A stretch of 64,000 bases of DNA from Neorhizobium populisoli (GTDB taxonomy: Bacteria; Pseudomonadota; Alphaproteobacteria; Rhizobiales; Rhizobiaceae), in assembly GCF_019430945.1 (NCBI RefSeq), contig NZ_JAHYCB010000005.1, positions 248,001-312,000 on the forward strand, written 5' to 3'. Both the position numbers and the translations under genes were made by a program. Positions 33,883 to 42,208 of this stretch are shown in pieces (position 1 is the first letter of the stretch; each line of letters starts with the position of its first letter). The notes beneath the pieces were generated by a model. The model was not told the origin of the DNA, made no database searches, and saw nothing but the letters and a program-made list of their open reading frames with translations.

Positions 33883-34542
33883 TCAGGCTCGCTTCTGGCT
33901 GCGACCGAGTTTCCTTTCCAGCGACTGGCCCCAGAGCGAGAGCGGCCAGCAAAGAACGAAATAGATACAGGCGACGAAGCCGTAGACGATCAGCGGCCGA
34001 AGCGTCGAATTGTTGATGAACTGCCCGGCCCGCACGAGCTCGACGAAGCCGATGATCGCGGCCAGCGAGGTCGTCTTGATCAGCTGCACCAGAAAACCGA
34101 CCGTCGGCGGCACCGAAATCTTCAGCGCCTGCGGGGCAACGACAAGCAGGATCGTCAGCGGCTCCGGAAAGCTCAGCGCCCGCGAACCCTCCCATTGATG
34201 CTTGGGTATCGCCCGGATGCAGCCAATCCAGATGTCGCAGAGATAGGCCGACGAATAGAGCGAGAAGGCTATCAGCGCCGCCGTCCAGGCCTCGAAGCGG
34301 ATGCCGAACAGGCTGCCGCCATAAAACACCAGAAACAGCTGCATCAAAGGCGGCGTCGCCTGGAAGAACTGCACGTAACCGATCGCCAGCCAGCCCAGCG
34401 GGCGAAACGTCACAAGTCGCATTGTCACCAGAAGGAGACCGACGATGGCCCCGCCAACGATCGCGAAGGCGGAGAGCAGCAGCGTCCAGCGGGTTGCCGA
34501 CAGGATGTAGAGAAAGTCGTTGGGACCGAGCTGATGGATCAC
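33883..34542 (-). CDS. Polar amino-acid-type ABC transporter permease
   Basis: 219 residues with about five helices. The HisM/GlnP-type domain is shown by 'VQFFQATPPLMQLFLVFYGG' (the family's R/Q-x-T-P motif) and the EAA loop 'IPKHQWEGSRALSFPEPLTILLVVAPQALKI'. It is encoded four bases overlapping the second permease gene upstream, so the two form a heterodimeric channel with the ATPase at 31.2 kb. Confidence 0.9.
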   Translation of the reverse strand: MIHQLGPNDFLYILSATRWTLLLSAFAIVGGAIVGLLLVTMRLVTFRPLGWLAIGYVQFFQATPPLMQLFLVFYGGSLFGIRFEAWTAALIAFSLYSSAYLCDIWIGCIRAIPKHQWEGSRALSFPEPLTILLVVAPQALKISVPPTVGFLVQLIKTTSLAAIIGFVELVRAGQFINNSTLRPLIVYGFVACIYFVLCWPLSLWGQSLERKLGRSQKRA

Positions 34543-35228
34543 AGCACACCCATGCGTTCACGCGGGCCGCGGGCCAGGAAGAGATTGTAGCAGACCGCAA
34601 AGAGGATACGGAATGCGAAGACGATGACGAGGTAGATGAAGGTCACCACCACATAGACCTCGATTGTCCGAAAATTCGCCGAGGCGATACTGTTCGCAAC
34701 CGACGTCAACTCGTTCGCCGAGATCGCCGCCGCCAGGCTCGAACCAAGCAGGATCATCGTGAACTGGCCGGCCAGCGGCGGATAAATGACCTGTAGCGCC
34801 GGCACCAGCACGATCAGGAGAAACACCTGGAAAGGCCCGAACCCGAGAGCCGCCCCCGCTTCCGTCTGCCCATGCGGCACGGATTCCACGCCTGCGCGAA
34901 TAATCTCCGTCGCGTAGGCGCCGAGATTGACGACCATGGCGAGCAGCGCCGTATTGGTCGGCGAAAGATAGATGCCGAGCGTCGGCAGGCCGAAAAAGAA
35001 GAAGAAAAGCTGCAACAGGAAGGGCGTGTTGCGGATCACTTCCACATAGACGCCGAAGACGATGCCCAGCCATCTCGGCCCCGAGGACTTAGCCCAAGCA
35101 CCAATAATGGCGATCAGACAGCCGAGCACGATCGCTTGCAGCGACAGCAGGATCGTCAGCCACGCGCCATCGAGAAGCTGATCGAAAGCCTCCGACAACC
35201 AGGCAAAACTGAGCGTCTGCTCGTACAT
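34539..35228 (-). CDS. Polar amino-acid-type ABC transporter permease
   Basis: 229 residues from ATG 35228 (GGGAGAGG immediately upstream); the frame extends to 35375 but the extra residues are charged and unlike the family. Motifs: 'IRNTPFLLQLFFFFFGLPTLGI' (R-N-T-P of the HisM/GlnP permeases) and the EAA loop 'HGQTEAGAALGFGPFQVFLLIVLVPALQVIYPPL'. First gene of the ABC operon; its promoter and operator lie at 35.36-35.40 kb. Confidence 0.9.
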   Translation of the reverse strand: MYEQTLSFAWLSEAFDQLLDGAWLTILLSLQAIVLGCLIAIIGAWAKSSGPRWLGIVFGVYVEVIRNTPFLLQLFFFFFGLPTLGIYLSPTNTALLAMVVNLGAYATEIIRAGVESVPHGQTEAGAALGFGPFQVFLLIVLVPALQVIYPPLAGQFTMILLGSSLAAAISANELTSVANSIASANFRTIEVYVVVTFIYLVIVFAFRILFAVCYNLFLARGPRERMGVL

Positions 35229-35361
35229 CCTCTCTCCCTTTGAGGTGCGTTGGCGCTTTTCCATCGAGCGCTCTCGCGCTCTACCGACTGCACTGCCAAA
35301 GCCGCCAGTCGCCCTTGAGCGACTGCGCTTCTCCGCCCGACGCTCCATCCCAGAATGAAGC

Positions 35362-35403
35362 ATCATAGACGGCATCTATTTTGTCAACAATATTGGCAAC
35401 ATA
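35362..35403 (-). promoter_or_regulatory. Promoter of the ABC operon with GntR-type operator (site A)
   Basis: On the minus strand TTGTTG (35390-35385), a 17-base spacer and TATGAT (35367-35362) form a promoter 134 bases upstream of the first permease gene. The -35 lies within TTGTCAACAA (35381-35390, plus-strand reading), a TNGTNNACNA palindrome shared with four other sites in the island. The rest of the 205-base gap to the IlvD gene shows only a small TCACCT/AGGTGA repeat at 35419-35432. Confidence 0.65.
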
Positions 35404-35433
35404 AATCTACGACAGATATCACCTTCAGGTGAC

Positions 35434-37125
35434 TCAGTAGCCGGCCTTCAGAAAATCCAAGTCGCAGCCTTCTTCAGCCTGCGTGACATGGCGATTGTAA
35501 AGCCCGAGCCAGCCACGCTTTTCAGCCGGCGGCGCAGGTGTCGGAACGCGAGCCGCAAGCTCCGCCTCATCCACCAGAAGCTCCAGCCGCCGCTCCTTGA
35601 CGCTGAGCCGGATCATGTCTCCGGATTGGACCTTCGCCAGCAGACCACCGGCGGCGGCTTCGGGCGAAATATGCAGGATGATCGTGCCGTAAGCCGTGCC
35701 GCTCATTCGCGCATCGGAAATGCGCAGCATGTCCTTCACACCCTTGCGGGCGAGCTTGGCGGGGATCGGCAGATAGCCGGATTCCGGCATGCCGCAGGCC
35801 TTCGGCCCGGCATTTTTCAAGACAAGAATATCGTCTTCCGTCACATCGAGATCGGGATCGTCGATGCGGTTGGAAAGATCTTCCAGCCCGTCGAACACCA
35901 CCGCCCGGCCCGTCTTCTCGAACAGGTTTTCATCGGCCGCAGCGCGCTTCAGAATTGCACCCTTCGGCGCCAGATTGCCGAACAGCGAGATCAACCCGCC
36001 ATCGGCACGGATCGGATTGTCGACCGGCCGGATGACCTTGCTGTCGATCCAGCCGTCTTCACTCGGCACCAGATCGGCAAGTCTCTCACCGGTGACCGTC
36101 GTCGTCGTGAGGTCGAGATGATTGCCGAGCCGGCGCAACAGCCCGCCGACGCCGCCGGCGTAAAAGAAGTCCTCCATATAGGCTTCGCCGGTCGGCTTCA
36201 GGTCGACCAGAACCGGCGTCGCATCGGAAATGGCGTTCAGCGCATCAAGATCGACCTTGAGGCCAAGCCGCCCGGCGATCGCCGCCAGATGGATGATCGC
36301 ATTGGTCGAGCCGCTGATCGCCAGCAGCGTTTTCACCGCATTGTCGATCGTCGCCTGAGTGATGATGTCCTTGAAGGTCCGGCCGGATTCGACCAGTTCC
36401 ATGGCTGCCACGCCGGAAGCCTCGGCAGCACGCAACCGGTCGGCATGCACGGCAGGGATCGCGGCGGTACCCGGCAACATCAGCCCCATGACTTCCAGCA
36501 TGATCGCCATCGAGCTTGCGGTGCCCATCACCGCGCAGGTGCCGGCCGTGGTGGCAAGCGAACCTTCGACCTGATCGATTTGCTTGTCTTCGATATCCCC
36601 AGCCCGATAACGCGCCCAGAAGCGGCGGCAGTCGGTGCAGGCTCCGAGCCTTTCGCCCTGATAACGCGACGTCATCATCGGCCCGGTGGCGAGCACAATC
36701 GCCGGCTTGTTGGCGGAAATGCCGCCCATGGTGAGCGCCGGTAGCGTCTTGTCGCAACCACCGACCAGCACGACTGCATCCATCGGCTGAGCGCGGACCA
36801 TTTCTTCCACATCCATGGCCATCAGATTGCGGAAAACCATGCTGGTCGGATTGAGGAAAACCTCGCCGAGCGACGTAACCGGAAACTCCAGCGGCAGACC
36901 ACCGGCCGAGAGCACGCCGCGCTTCACGGCTTCGACCAGATCCGGCACACCGCGATGACAATTGTTGAAGCCGCTCGCCGTCCAGGTAATCCCGACGATC
37001 GGCTTTTGCAGCATGGTCTTGGAATAGCCCATCGACGATGCGAAAGAGCGCCTGAGATAGGCTGCGAAACGCGGATCGCCGTAGTTTGTCAGTCCGCCTG
37101 TTATACCCTGCCCGGTCTTGGCCAT
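35434..37125 (-). CDS. IlvD/Edd-family sugar-acid dehydratase, paralogue 1
   Basis: 563 residues. The three iron-sulfur cysteines of the IlvD/Edd family are visible in FNNCHRG, VGGCDKTLP and TAGTCAVMGTAS. 'SDARMSGTAYGTIILHISPEAAAGG' is the C-terminal domain hallmark. Sugar-acid members (arabonate, xylonate, galactonate dehydratases) make 2-keto-3-deoxy sugar acids and are close in length to this protein. It follows paralogue 2 by 12 bases on the same strand. True IlvD would normally sit with amino-acid genes; the setting points to sugar-acid use. Confidence 0.88.
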   Translation of the reverse strand: MAKTGQGITGGLTNYGDPRFAAYLRRSFASSMGYSKTMLQKPIVGITWTASGFNNCHRGVPDLVEAVKRGVLSAGGLPLEFPVTSLGEVFLNPTSMVFRNLMAMDVEEMVRAQPMDAVVLVGGCDKTLPALTMGGISANKPAIVLATGPMMTSRYQGERLGACTDCRRFWARYRAGDIEDKQIDQVEGSLATTAGTCAVMGTASSMAIMLEVMGLMLPGTAAIPAVHADRLRAAEASGVAAMELVESGRTFKDIITQATIDNAVKTLLAISGSTNAIIHLAAIAGRLGLKVDLDALNAISDATPVLVDLKPTGEAYMEDFFYAGGVGGLLRRLGNHLDLTTTTVTGERLADLVPSEDGWIDSKVIRPVDNPIRADGGLISLFGNLAPKGAILKRAAADENLFEKTGRAVVFDGLEDLSNRIDDPDLDVTEDDILVLKNAGPKACGMPESGYLPIPAKLARKGVKDMLRISDARMSGTAYGTIILHISPEAAAGGLLAKVQSGDMIRLSVKERRLELLVDEAELAARVPTPAPPAEKRGWLGLYNRHVTQAEEGCDLDFLKAGY

Positions 37126-37137
37126 GTTGACGGTCCT

Positions 37138-38880
37138 TTACGAAAAACGAGCTTCGGGATCCGACGTTTCGCCGGATTTCGCCAGGAAATCGAGGTCGCA
37201 GCCCTCATCCGCCTGCAGCACATGCTGCGAGAACAGCGCGCCGTAACCCCGTTCGTAATGCGGTGGCGGTGGCACCCATTCGGCTTGGCGTCTGGCGAAT
37301 TCCTCTTCGGAAACCAGCAGATCGAGACTGCGCGCATCGGTATCGAGGCTGATCATGTCGCCGTCCTGCACGAGCCCCAACGGCCCGCCGACACGGCTTT
37401 CGGGACAGACATGCAGGATGCAGGTGCCGTAACTCGTGCCGCTCATGCGCGCATCGGAAATCCGCACCATGTCGCGCACGCCTTTTTCGAGGAGCTTCTT
37501 CGGGATCGGCAGCATGCCCCATTCCGGCATGCCCGGCGCTCCGGTCGGCCCTGCATCCTGCAGAACCAGCACGCTGTCCTCGGTGACTTCGAGGTCGGGA
37601 TCGTCGATCCGCGCCAGCATGTCCTTGAAATTCTTGAACACGACGGCCGGACCGGTGTGCTGCAGAAACTTCTGGCTCGCCGCCGCCCGCTTCAGCACCG
37701 CTCCGCGCGGCGCAAGATTGCCCTTCAGAACGACGAGACCACCTGCCGCATAAATTGGATTGCTGACCGGGCGAATGACATCGTCATTGTAAGGCGCAAA
37801 ACCTTCCAGCTCGTCGCCAAGCGTGCTGCCGGTAATCGTCATGCAAGAGAGATCGAGATGATCCTTGATCACCGAGAGCAAAGCTCTCAACCCGCCGGCA
37901 TAATAGAAATCCTCCATCAGGAATTTCCCGGACGGCTGCAGATTGCAGATGACCGGCACGGCCTCCGCAGCAGCAGAAAAATCATCCAGCGTCAGCTCAA
38001 GCCCGAGCCGCCGCGCCATGGCGATAAGGTGGATCAACGAATTGGTGGAACCTGACAGCGCCATGTCGGTGACGACGGCGTTGAGGAAACTGTTCCGGCT
38101 CACGACATCGCGCGGCCGCAGATCCTCCCAGACCATCTCGACGATCCGCCGTCCCGCCATACTCGCCATCTGCGAATGGGTGGAATCGACGGCCGGAATA
38201 GAGCTTGCTCCGGGCAGTGACACGCCGAGAACGTCGGCAAGCGAGGTCATGGTCGAGGCCGTGCCCATCGTGTTACATGTGCCGGGCGAACGCGCCGTGC
38301 CTTCGCCGAACCCGCGCCAGGTCTTCTCGTCGATCTTGCCCGCCCGGAAATCGGCGAGCGCCGCCCAGGTGCTCGACCCGGTGCCGAGATTGCGCTGGCC
38401 GCGGAAATGACCGGAGAGCATCGCGCCGGCCGGCACGAAGATCGCCGGGATGTTCATGCTCGCCGCGCCCATCAGCAGCGCCGGCGTTGTCTTGTCGCAG
38501 CCGCCCATCAGCACGGCACCATCGATCGGGTGCGAGCGGAGAATTTCCTCCGTGTCCATGGCGAGCAGGTTGCGATAGATCAGCGTGCTCGGCCGCACAT
38601 AGGTCTCGCCGACGCTGAGCGCCGGCAGTTCGACCGGAAAACCGCCCGCCTGCCAGATGCCGCGTTTCACCTCCTCCACCCGCTGCGGAAAATGCGTGTG
38701 GCACGAGTTAAGGTCGGACCAGGTATTGACGATGCCGATCACCGGCTTGCCCTGAAAATCCTCGCTCGTATAGCCCATCTGCTTGGTGCGGTAGGACTTG
38801 TGATTGCCCGGTTGACCAGATGCGCCGAACCAGCGCTGGCTGCGTAGTTCGGCAACGGTGATCTTCTTTTTCTCGGTCAT
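37138..38880 (-). CDS. IlvD/Edd-family sugar-acid dehydratase, paralogue 2
   Basis: 580 residues. Cluster cysteines appear in DLNSCHTHF, MGGCDKTTPALLMG and SPGTCNTMGTAST. The N-terminal 'AELRSQRWFG' is the L-arabinonate/D-xylonate dehydratase-type opening (R-S-Q-x-W-F/Y-G), and the C-terminus 'GCDLDFL' is shared with paralogue 1. The two differ throughout, so they are old duplicates with probably different stereochemical preference. Located between the aldehyde dehydrogenase and paralogue 1 in one minus-strand transcript. Confidence 0.88.
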   Translation of the reverse strand: MTEKKKITVAELRSQRWFGASGQPGNHKSYRTKQMGYTSEDFQGKPVIGIVNTWSDLNSCHTHFPQRVEEVKRGIWQAGGFPVELPALSVGETYVRPSTLIYRNLLAMDTEEILRSHPIDGAVLMGGCDKTTPALLMGAASMNIPAIFVPAGAMLSGHFRGQRNLGTGSSTWAALADFRAGKIDEKTWRGFGEGTARSPGTCNTMGTASTMTSLADVLGVSLPGASSIPAVDSTHSQMASMAGRRIVEMVWEDLRPRDVVSRNSFLNAVVTDMALSGSTNSLIHLIAMARRLGLELTLDDFSAAAEAVPVICNLQPSGKFLMEDFYYAGGLRALLSVIKDHLDLSCMTITGSTLGDELEGFAPYNDDVIRPVSNPIYAAGGLVVLKGNLAPRGAVLKRAAASQKFLQHTGPAVVFKNFKDMLARIDDPDLEVTEDSVLVLQDAGPTGAPGMPEWGMLPIPKKLLEKGVRDMVRISDARMSGTSYGTCILHVCPESRVGGPLGLVQDGDMISLDTDARSLDLLVSEEEFARRQAEWVPPPPHYERGYGALFSQHVLQADEGCDLDFLAKSGETSDPEARFS

Positions 38881-38891
38881 CTGGCTTGCCT

Positions 38892-40331
38892 TCAGAGCAG
38901 ACGCGTATGCGTGAACTTGATATTGAGATAGTCGTGGATCGCGGTCGGCCCGCCTTCGCGGCCGTAACCGCTCTGCTTGACGCCGCCGAACGGTCCTTCG
39001 GGGATGGCGACGGCGCAGGTATTGATCCCGACCATGCCCGCCTCGATCCGCTCGGACACCATCGTCGCCGAGGTCAGCGAGCGGGTGAAGATATAGGATG
39101 CAAGCCCCGCTTCCAGCGCATTCGCATGGCCGATCGCCTCTTCCGTATCGGAAAAGGTCATGATCGGCGCGACCGGCGTAAACGGTTCTTCGATGAGGAT
39201 TTCGCTCTCCGGATCGACATTGCGCATCACCGTCGGCTCGAAGAAATAACCGGCATTCACACCCTTCGGTCTGCCGCCGCCACAGAGGATTTCGGCACCA
39301 CGCTTGCGTGCGTCCGCGACGATCGCTTCGGCCCAGTCGCGCTGCCGCGACGTCGTCAGCGGCCCCATCGTGACAGAGCGGTCGAGACCGTCGCCAAGCT
39401 TCAGCTTCTTCGCGACCTTGACGAAACCATCCGTGAATTCGTCCGCTAACCGCTCATGCACATAGAAACGGCTCGGTGAAGCGCAGACCTGACCGGCATT
39501 GCGGAATTTCGCGAGCGCCGCCGCTTCCGCCGCCTGTGCCACATCCGCATCTTCGAGGACCAGAACCGGCGCATGGCCGCCGAGCTCCATCGTCATCCGC
39601 TTGACGGTTGCCGCACTCTGCTGGATCAGGATTTTTCCGACCCGCGTCGAGCCGGTGAAGGAAACCTTGCGCACTGCGGGTTCCGCCATCAACGGCGCGA
39701 TGACATCCTCCGGCGTACCGAACAGCAGCGTCACCGCCCCCTCCGGCAGGCCCGCATCGACACAGCATTGCACGAGTGCCGCGACACAGGCCGGCGCCTC
39801 TTCGGCAGGCCGCACGATCACGCTGCAGCCGGCGGCGAGCGCCATGCAGATCTTGCGGGCAGAAAGATTAATGGGAAAATTCCAGGCCGTCAGCGCCAAT
39901 ACCACGCCGACCGGCTCATGGGTCATCAGGCCGCGACCACCGGGGCCGCGTGAATTGACCGTTTCACCCGTCAGCTGCCGCGCCTGATCGGCCGCCCACT
40001 CGAAATGTTCGGCAGCGGAAATCACTTCGAGCTCAGCCTCGACGATCGGCTTGCCCGTTTCCAGCGTCAGCAGCCGCGCAATCTCCGGCATCCGCTCGCG
40101 GATCAGTCCAGCGATCTTGCGCAGCATGTCCGAACGCGCCCAAGGCCCGACCTTGCGCCACAGGCCAAAGCCGCGCTCCGCCCAGGCCAGAGCCTCCTTG
40201 GCATCCGCGCTGTTGGCAAGCGAAACCGCGCCAAGCACTTCTTCCGTGGCGGGATTGACGACATCAAGCAGCGGCCCGCGGCCCTCACGGCGCGCGTTGC
40301 CGAACACCAATGCCGGTGCGTGATAGTTCAT
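38892..40331 (-). CDS. NAD(P)-dependent aldehyde dehydrogenase (succinate-semialdehyde dehydrogenase-like)
   Basis: 479 residues from ATG 40331, preceded by GGAGG six bases away; the open frame beyond is not homologous-looking. Motifs: 'LTAWNFPINLSARKICMALAAGC' (cofactor), 'FTGSTRVGK', the general-base Glu in MELGGHAP and the catalytic Cys in 'NAGQVCASPSRF'. First gene of the ALDH-dehydratase-dehydratase transcript, with operator site B upstream. In non-phosphorylating sugar-acid routes such an enzyme oxidises an aldolase-derived aldehyde or ketoglutarate semialdehyde; which one cannot be told. Confidence 0.88.
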   Translation of the reverse strand: MNYHAPALVFGNARREGRGPLLDVVNPATEEVLGAVSLANSADAKEALAWAERGFGLWRKVGPWARSDMLRKIAGLIRERMPEIARLLTLETGKPIVEAELEVISAAEHFEWAADQARQLTGETVNSRGPGGRGLMTHEPVGVVLALTAWNFPINLSARKICMALAAGCSVIVRPAEEAPACVAALVQCCVDAGLPEGAVTLLFGTPEDVIAPLMAEPAVRKVSFTGSTRVGKILIQQSAATVKRMTMELGGHAPVLVLEDADVAQAAEAAALAKFRNAGQVCASPSRFYVHERLADEFTDGFVKVAKKLKLGDGLDRSVTMGPLTTSRQRDWAEAIVADARKRGAEILCGGGRPKGVNAGYFFEPTVMRNVDPESEILIEEPFTPVAPIMTFSDTEEAIGHANALEAGLASYIFTRSLTSATMVSERIEAGMVGINTCAVAIPEGPFGGVKQSGYGREGGPTAIHDYLNIKFTHTRLL

Positions 40332-40434
40332 ACTTTTCCTCCCCGTCGGGCCTGCGTCGCATCTCACCCCTTCCCCAAGACGATGCTTCGAGAAGTGCCG
40401 CAAACCGACCTTTCATCCGTCAGCATCAACATCA

Positions 40435-40462
40435 CAACATGATTGTCAACAAAATAGTTGCC
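40435..40462. promoter_or_regulatory. GntR-type operator in the ALDH/eda divergent gap (site B)
   Basis: Contains TTGTCAACAA (40443-40452) followed by AATAGTTGCC, and on the left extends to CAACATGATTGTCAACA (40435-40451), a 17-base string that recurs in reverse at 52207-52223. It lies between the divergent aldehyde dehydrogenase and Eda-like genes and could control both. Confidence 0.65.
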
Positions 40463-40558
40463 GATTTTTTCGCGACGTGGCAGTTTTCCCGCCGACATAA
40501 AAATCACTAGGGTGAGCTGACCGCGCACTCGTAACCGCTTCCCAAGGAGCCTGCCGCA

Positions 40559-41197
40559 ATGTCCAAATACCCCGTCGCCGAGATGATCGCCCCACACGCC
40601 AAGCTGATCCCGGTCCTGCATGTGGAAAATCCAGACCATGCCGAACCGCTTCTGGAGGCGCTGGTGACGGCGGGCATCAAGATCCTCGAAGTGACGTTGC
40701 GCAGTGCCGCCGGCCCGGAAGTCATCCGCCGCATGAAGGCGATGGGCAGCGATGCGGTAATCGGCGCAGGCACGGTTACGAGACCGGAACAGCTGAAGCC
40801 GGTCATCGATGCTGGCGCGGTCTTCGGCGTCAGCCCGGCGCTGACGCCCGCGCTGGCCGAAGCCATCAACCACTCCGGCCTGCCCTTCCTGCCGGGTATC
40901 TGCACGCCGAGCGAGTCGCTCTTCGCCCGCGAACAGGGTTTTCACGAACAGAAGTTCTTCCCGGCCGATCTCTTCGGCGGCATGAACTTCATCAAACATG
41001 TCGAGCCGCTCTGGCCGGACGTGCATTTCTGCCCGACGGGCGGCATTTCCGACCAGAACTCCAGCCAGTATCTGGCACTGCCGACCATCTTCGCCGTCGG
41101 CGGTGGCTTCCTCGCGCCCAAGGACCTGATCGACAAGGCCGACTGGAAGACGATCCACGAGCGCGGCAAGGCCTCCGTCGCTGCGGCCGGCCGCTAA
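40559..41197 (+). CDS. eda: KDPG/KHG-type aldolase (Eda family)
   Basis: 212 residues, TIM-barrel class I aldolase. The catalytic Schiff-base Lys is in 'HEQKFFPADLFGG', the Glu base in 'KILEVTLRS', and the phosphate/carboxylate loops are 'VIGAGTVTRPEQL', 'FLPGICTPSE' and 'FCPTGGIS', all as in E. coli Eda. It cleaves 2-keto-3-deoxy-6-phospho sugar acids to pyruvate and an aldehyde phosphate. AAGGAG precedes the ATG. Its 3' end overlaps the convergent lactonase gene by four bases. The paralogue DgoA is encoded at 59.6 kb. Confidence 0.9.
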   Translation: MSKYPVAEMIAPHAKLIPVLHVENPDHAEPLLEALVTAGIKILEVTLRSAAGPEVIRRMKAMGSDAVIGAGTVTRPEQLKPVIDAGAVFGVSPALTPALAEAINHSGLPFLPGICTPSESLFAREQGFHEQKFFPADLFGGMNFIKHVEPLWPDVHFCPTGGISDQNSSQYLALPTIFAVGGGFLAPKDLIDKADWKTIHERGKASVAAAGR

Positions 41198-42078
41198 CCT
41201 TCGAACAACGGCTCCGGCAATCCGGCGACATCCAGCTCGATCGCAAAGATGTCGCCGGCATGCGGCTCTGCTGCTCGCTCCTCTGCGCTCATGCCTTCGT
41301 GGGCAGTGGTGATGAACAGCGTCCGATAATCCGCCCCGCCAAAGGCGCACATGGTCACCCGGCTGGCAGGCACCTCGATCAGCCGGTCGAGCCGGCCATC
41401 CGGCGTAAACCGCGCCACGCAGCCGCCCATCCAGCGGCCACTCCAGTAACAGCCTTCCGCATCCACCGCGCCGCCGTCCGGTCGTCCGGGTGCGGTGCCG
41501 TCATCCTGAAAGACACGTCGGTTGGTTGCGGCGCCCTCCTCGCTGTAGTCGAACCGGAAAATCTGTCGCCGCCCGCCATCGACCCAGTACATTGTCCGGC
41601 CAGAAATATCGAAGGCAAGCCCGTTCGCAATCGTGCTGTCGTCCATGACTTCGGCGACTGTTCGGTCCCTATCGACCCGCCAGAGCTTTGCCGAAGCTGC
41701 ATCCCGCGTCAGGTTCATCGAGCCGGCAAGAAATCGTCCTTCGCGATCGCATCGACCGTCGTTGAACCGATGTTTTGAAAGACCGGCCTCCGGTTCGGCT
41801 ATTTCTTCCAGAAGACCGGCCTCGGGATCGAAGAAGGAAAAGCCGTGTTCCATGGCGATGATCAGCCCGCCGCCTCGTCGGAGAGCAAAGCAGCCGGCCC
41901 TTCCCGGCATGTCGAAACTCTCATGCCTGCCGCTTTGCGGATCAAGCCGATGGATTTTCCGGCCCGGGATATCGGTCCACCAGAGACTTTGCCCCGCCTC
42001 GTCCCAGACCGGGGACTCACCCGTTTCGCTCTGGGCCGCAAACAGAAGTTCCGCCTTGTCCACCCTCACCATCGGCAT
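41194..42078 (-). CDS. SMP-30/gluconolactonase-family lactonase
   Basis: 294 residues, six-bladed propeller. The family motifs are present: 'GESPVWDEAGQSLWWTDIPGRKIHRLDP' in outline, with metal-binding Glu in GESPVW, 'RFNDGRCDREGRFLAGSM' (Asn ligand), 'NGLAFD.....MYWVD' (Asn) and 'RPDGGAVDAEGCYW' (Asp). It hydrolyses aldono-lactones to sugar acids, the substrates of the IlvD/Edd dehydratases. It is the only gene of its transcript and shares the divergent control region (site C) with the Gfo/Idh gene. Confidence 0.9.
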   Translation of the reverse strand: MPMVRVDKAELLFAAQSETGESPVWDEAGQSLWWTDIPGRKIHRLDPQSGRHESFDMPGRAGCFALRRGGGLIIAMEHGFSFFDPEAGLLEEIAEPEAGLSKHRFNDGRCDREGRFLAGSMNLTRDAASAKLWRVDRDRTVAEVMDDSTIANGLAFDISGRTMYWVDGGRRQIFRFDYSEEGAATNRRVFQDDGTAPGRPDGGAVDAEGCYWSGRWMGGCVARFTPDGRLDRLIEVPASRVTMCAFGGADYRTLFITTAHEGMSAEERAAEPHAGDIFAIELDVAGLPEPLFEG

Positions 42079-42121
42079 TCCTCTCGACTATGCTGGAACG
42101 ACCGTGGCAACAACCAATCAC

Positions 42122-42143
42122 ATCGTCAACAATTTTGTTGATT
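42122..42143. promoter_or_regulatory. GntR-type operator in the lactonase/Gfo gap (site C)
   Basis: TCAACAA-TT-TTGTTGA is a perfect palindrome (42127-42142 region) and includes TCGTCAACAA (42123-42132), matching TNGTNNACNA. It lies 45 bases upstream of the lactonase start and 66 bases upstream of the Gfo/Idh start. Confidence 0.65.
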
Positions 42144-42208
42144 AAATAGGTGACATTGCCGCCGCGATCGTTAGTGTGCGTCGCGATTACATTCGAGGAG
42201 GATTATCC

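Noticed and set aside
35229..35375. Longer N-terminus of the first permease gene
   Set aside because: The additional residues are highly charged and unlike the permease family, and they would overlap the promoter and operator; ATG 35228 has a good ribosome site.
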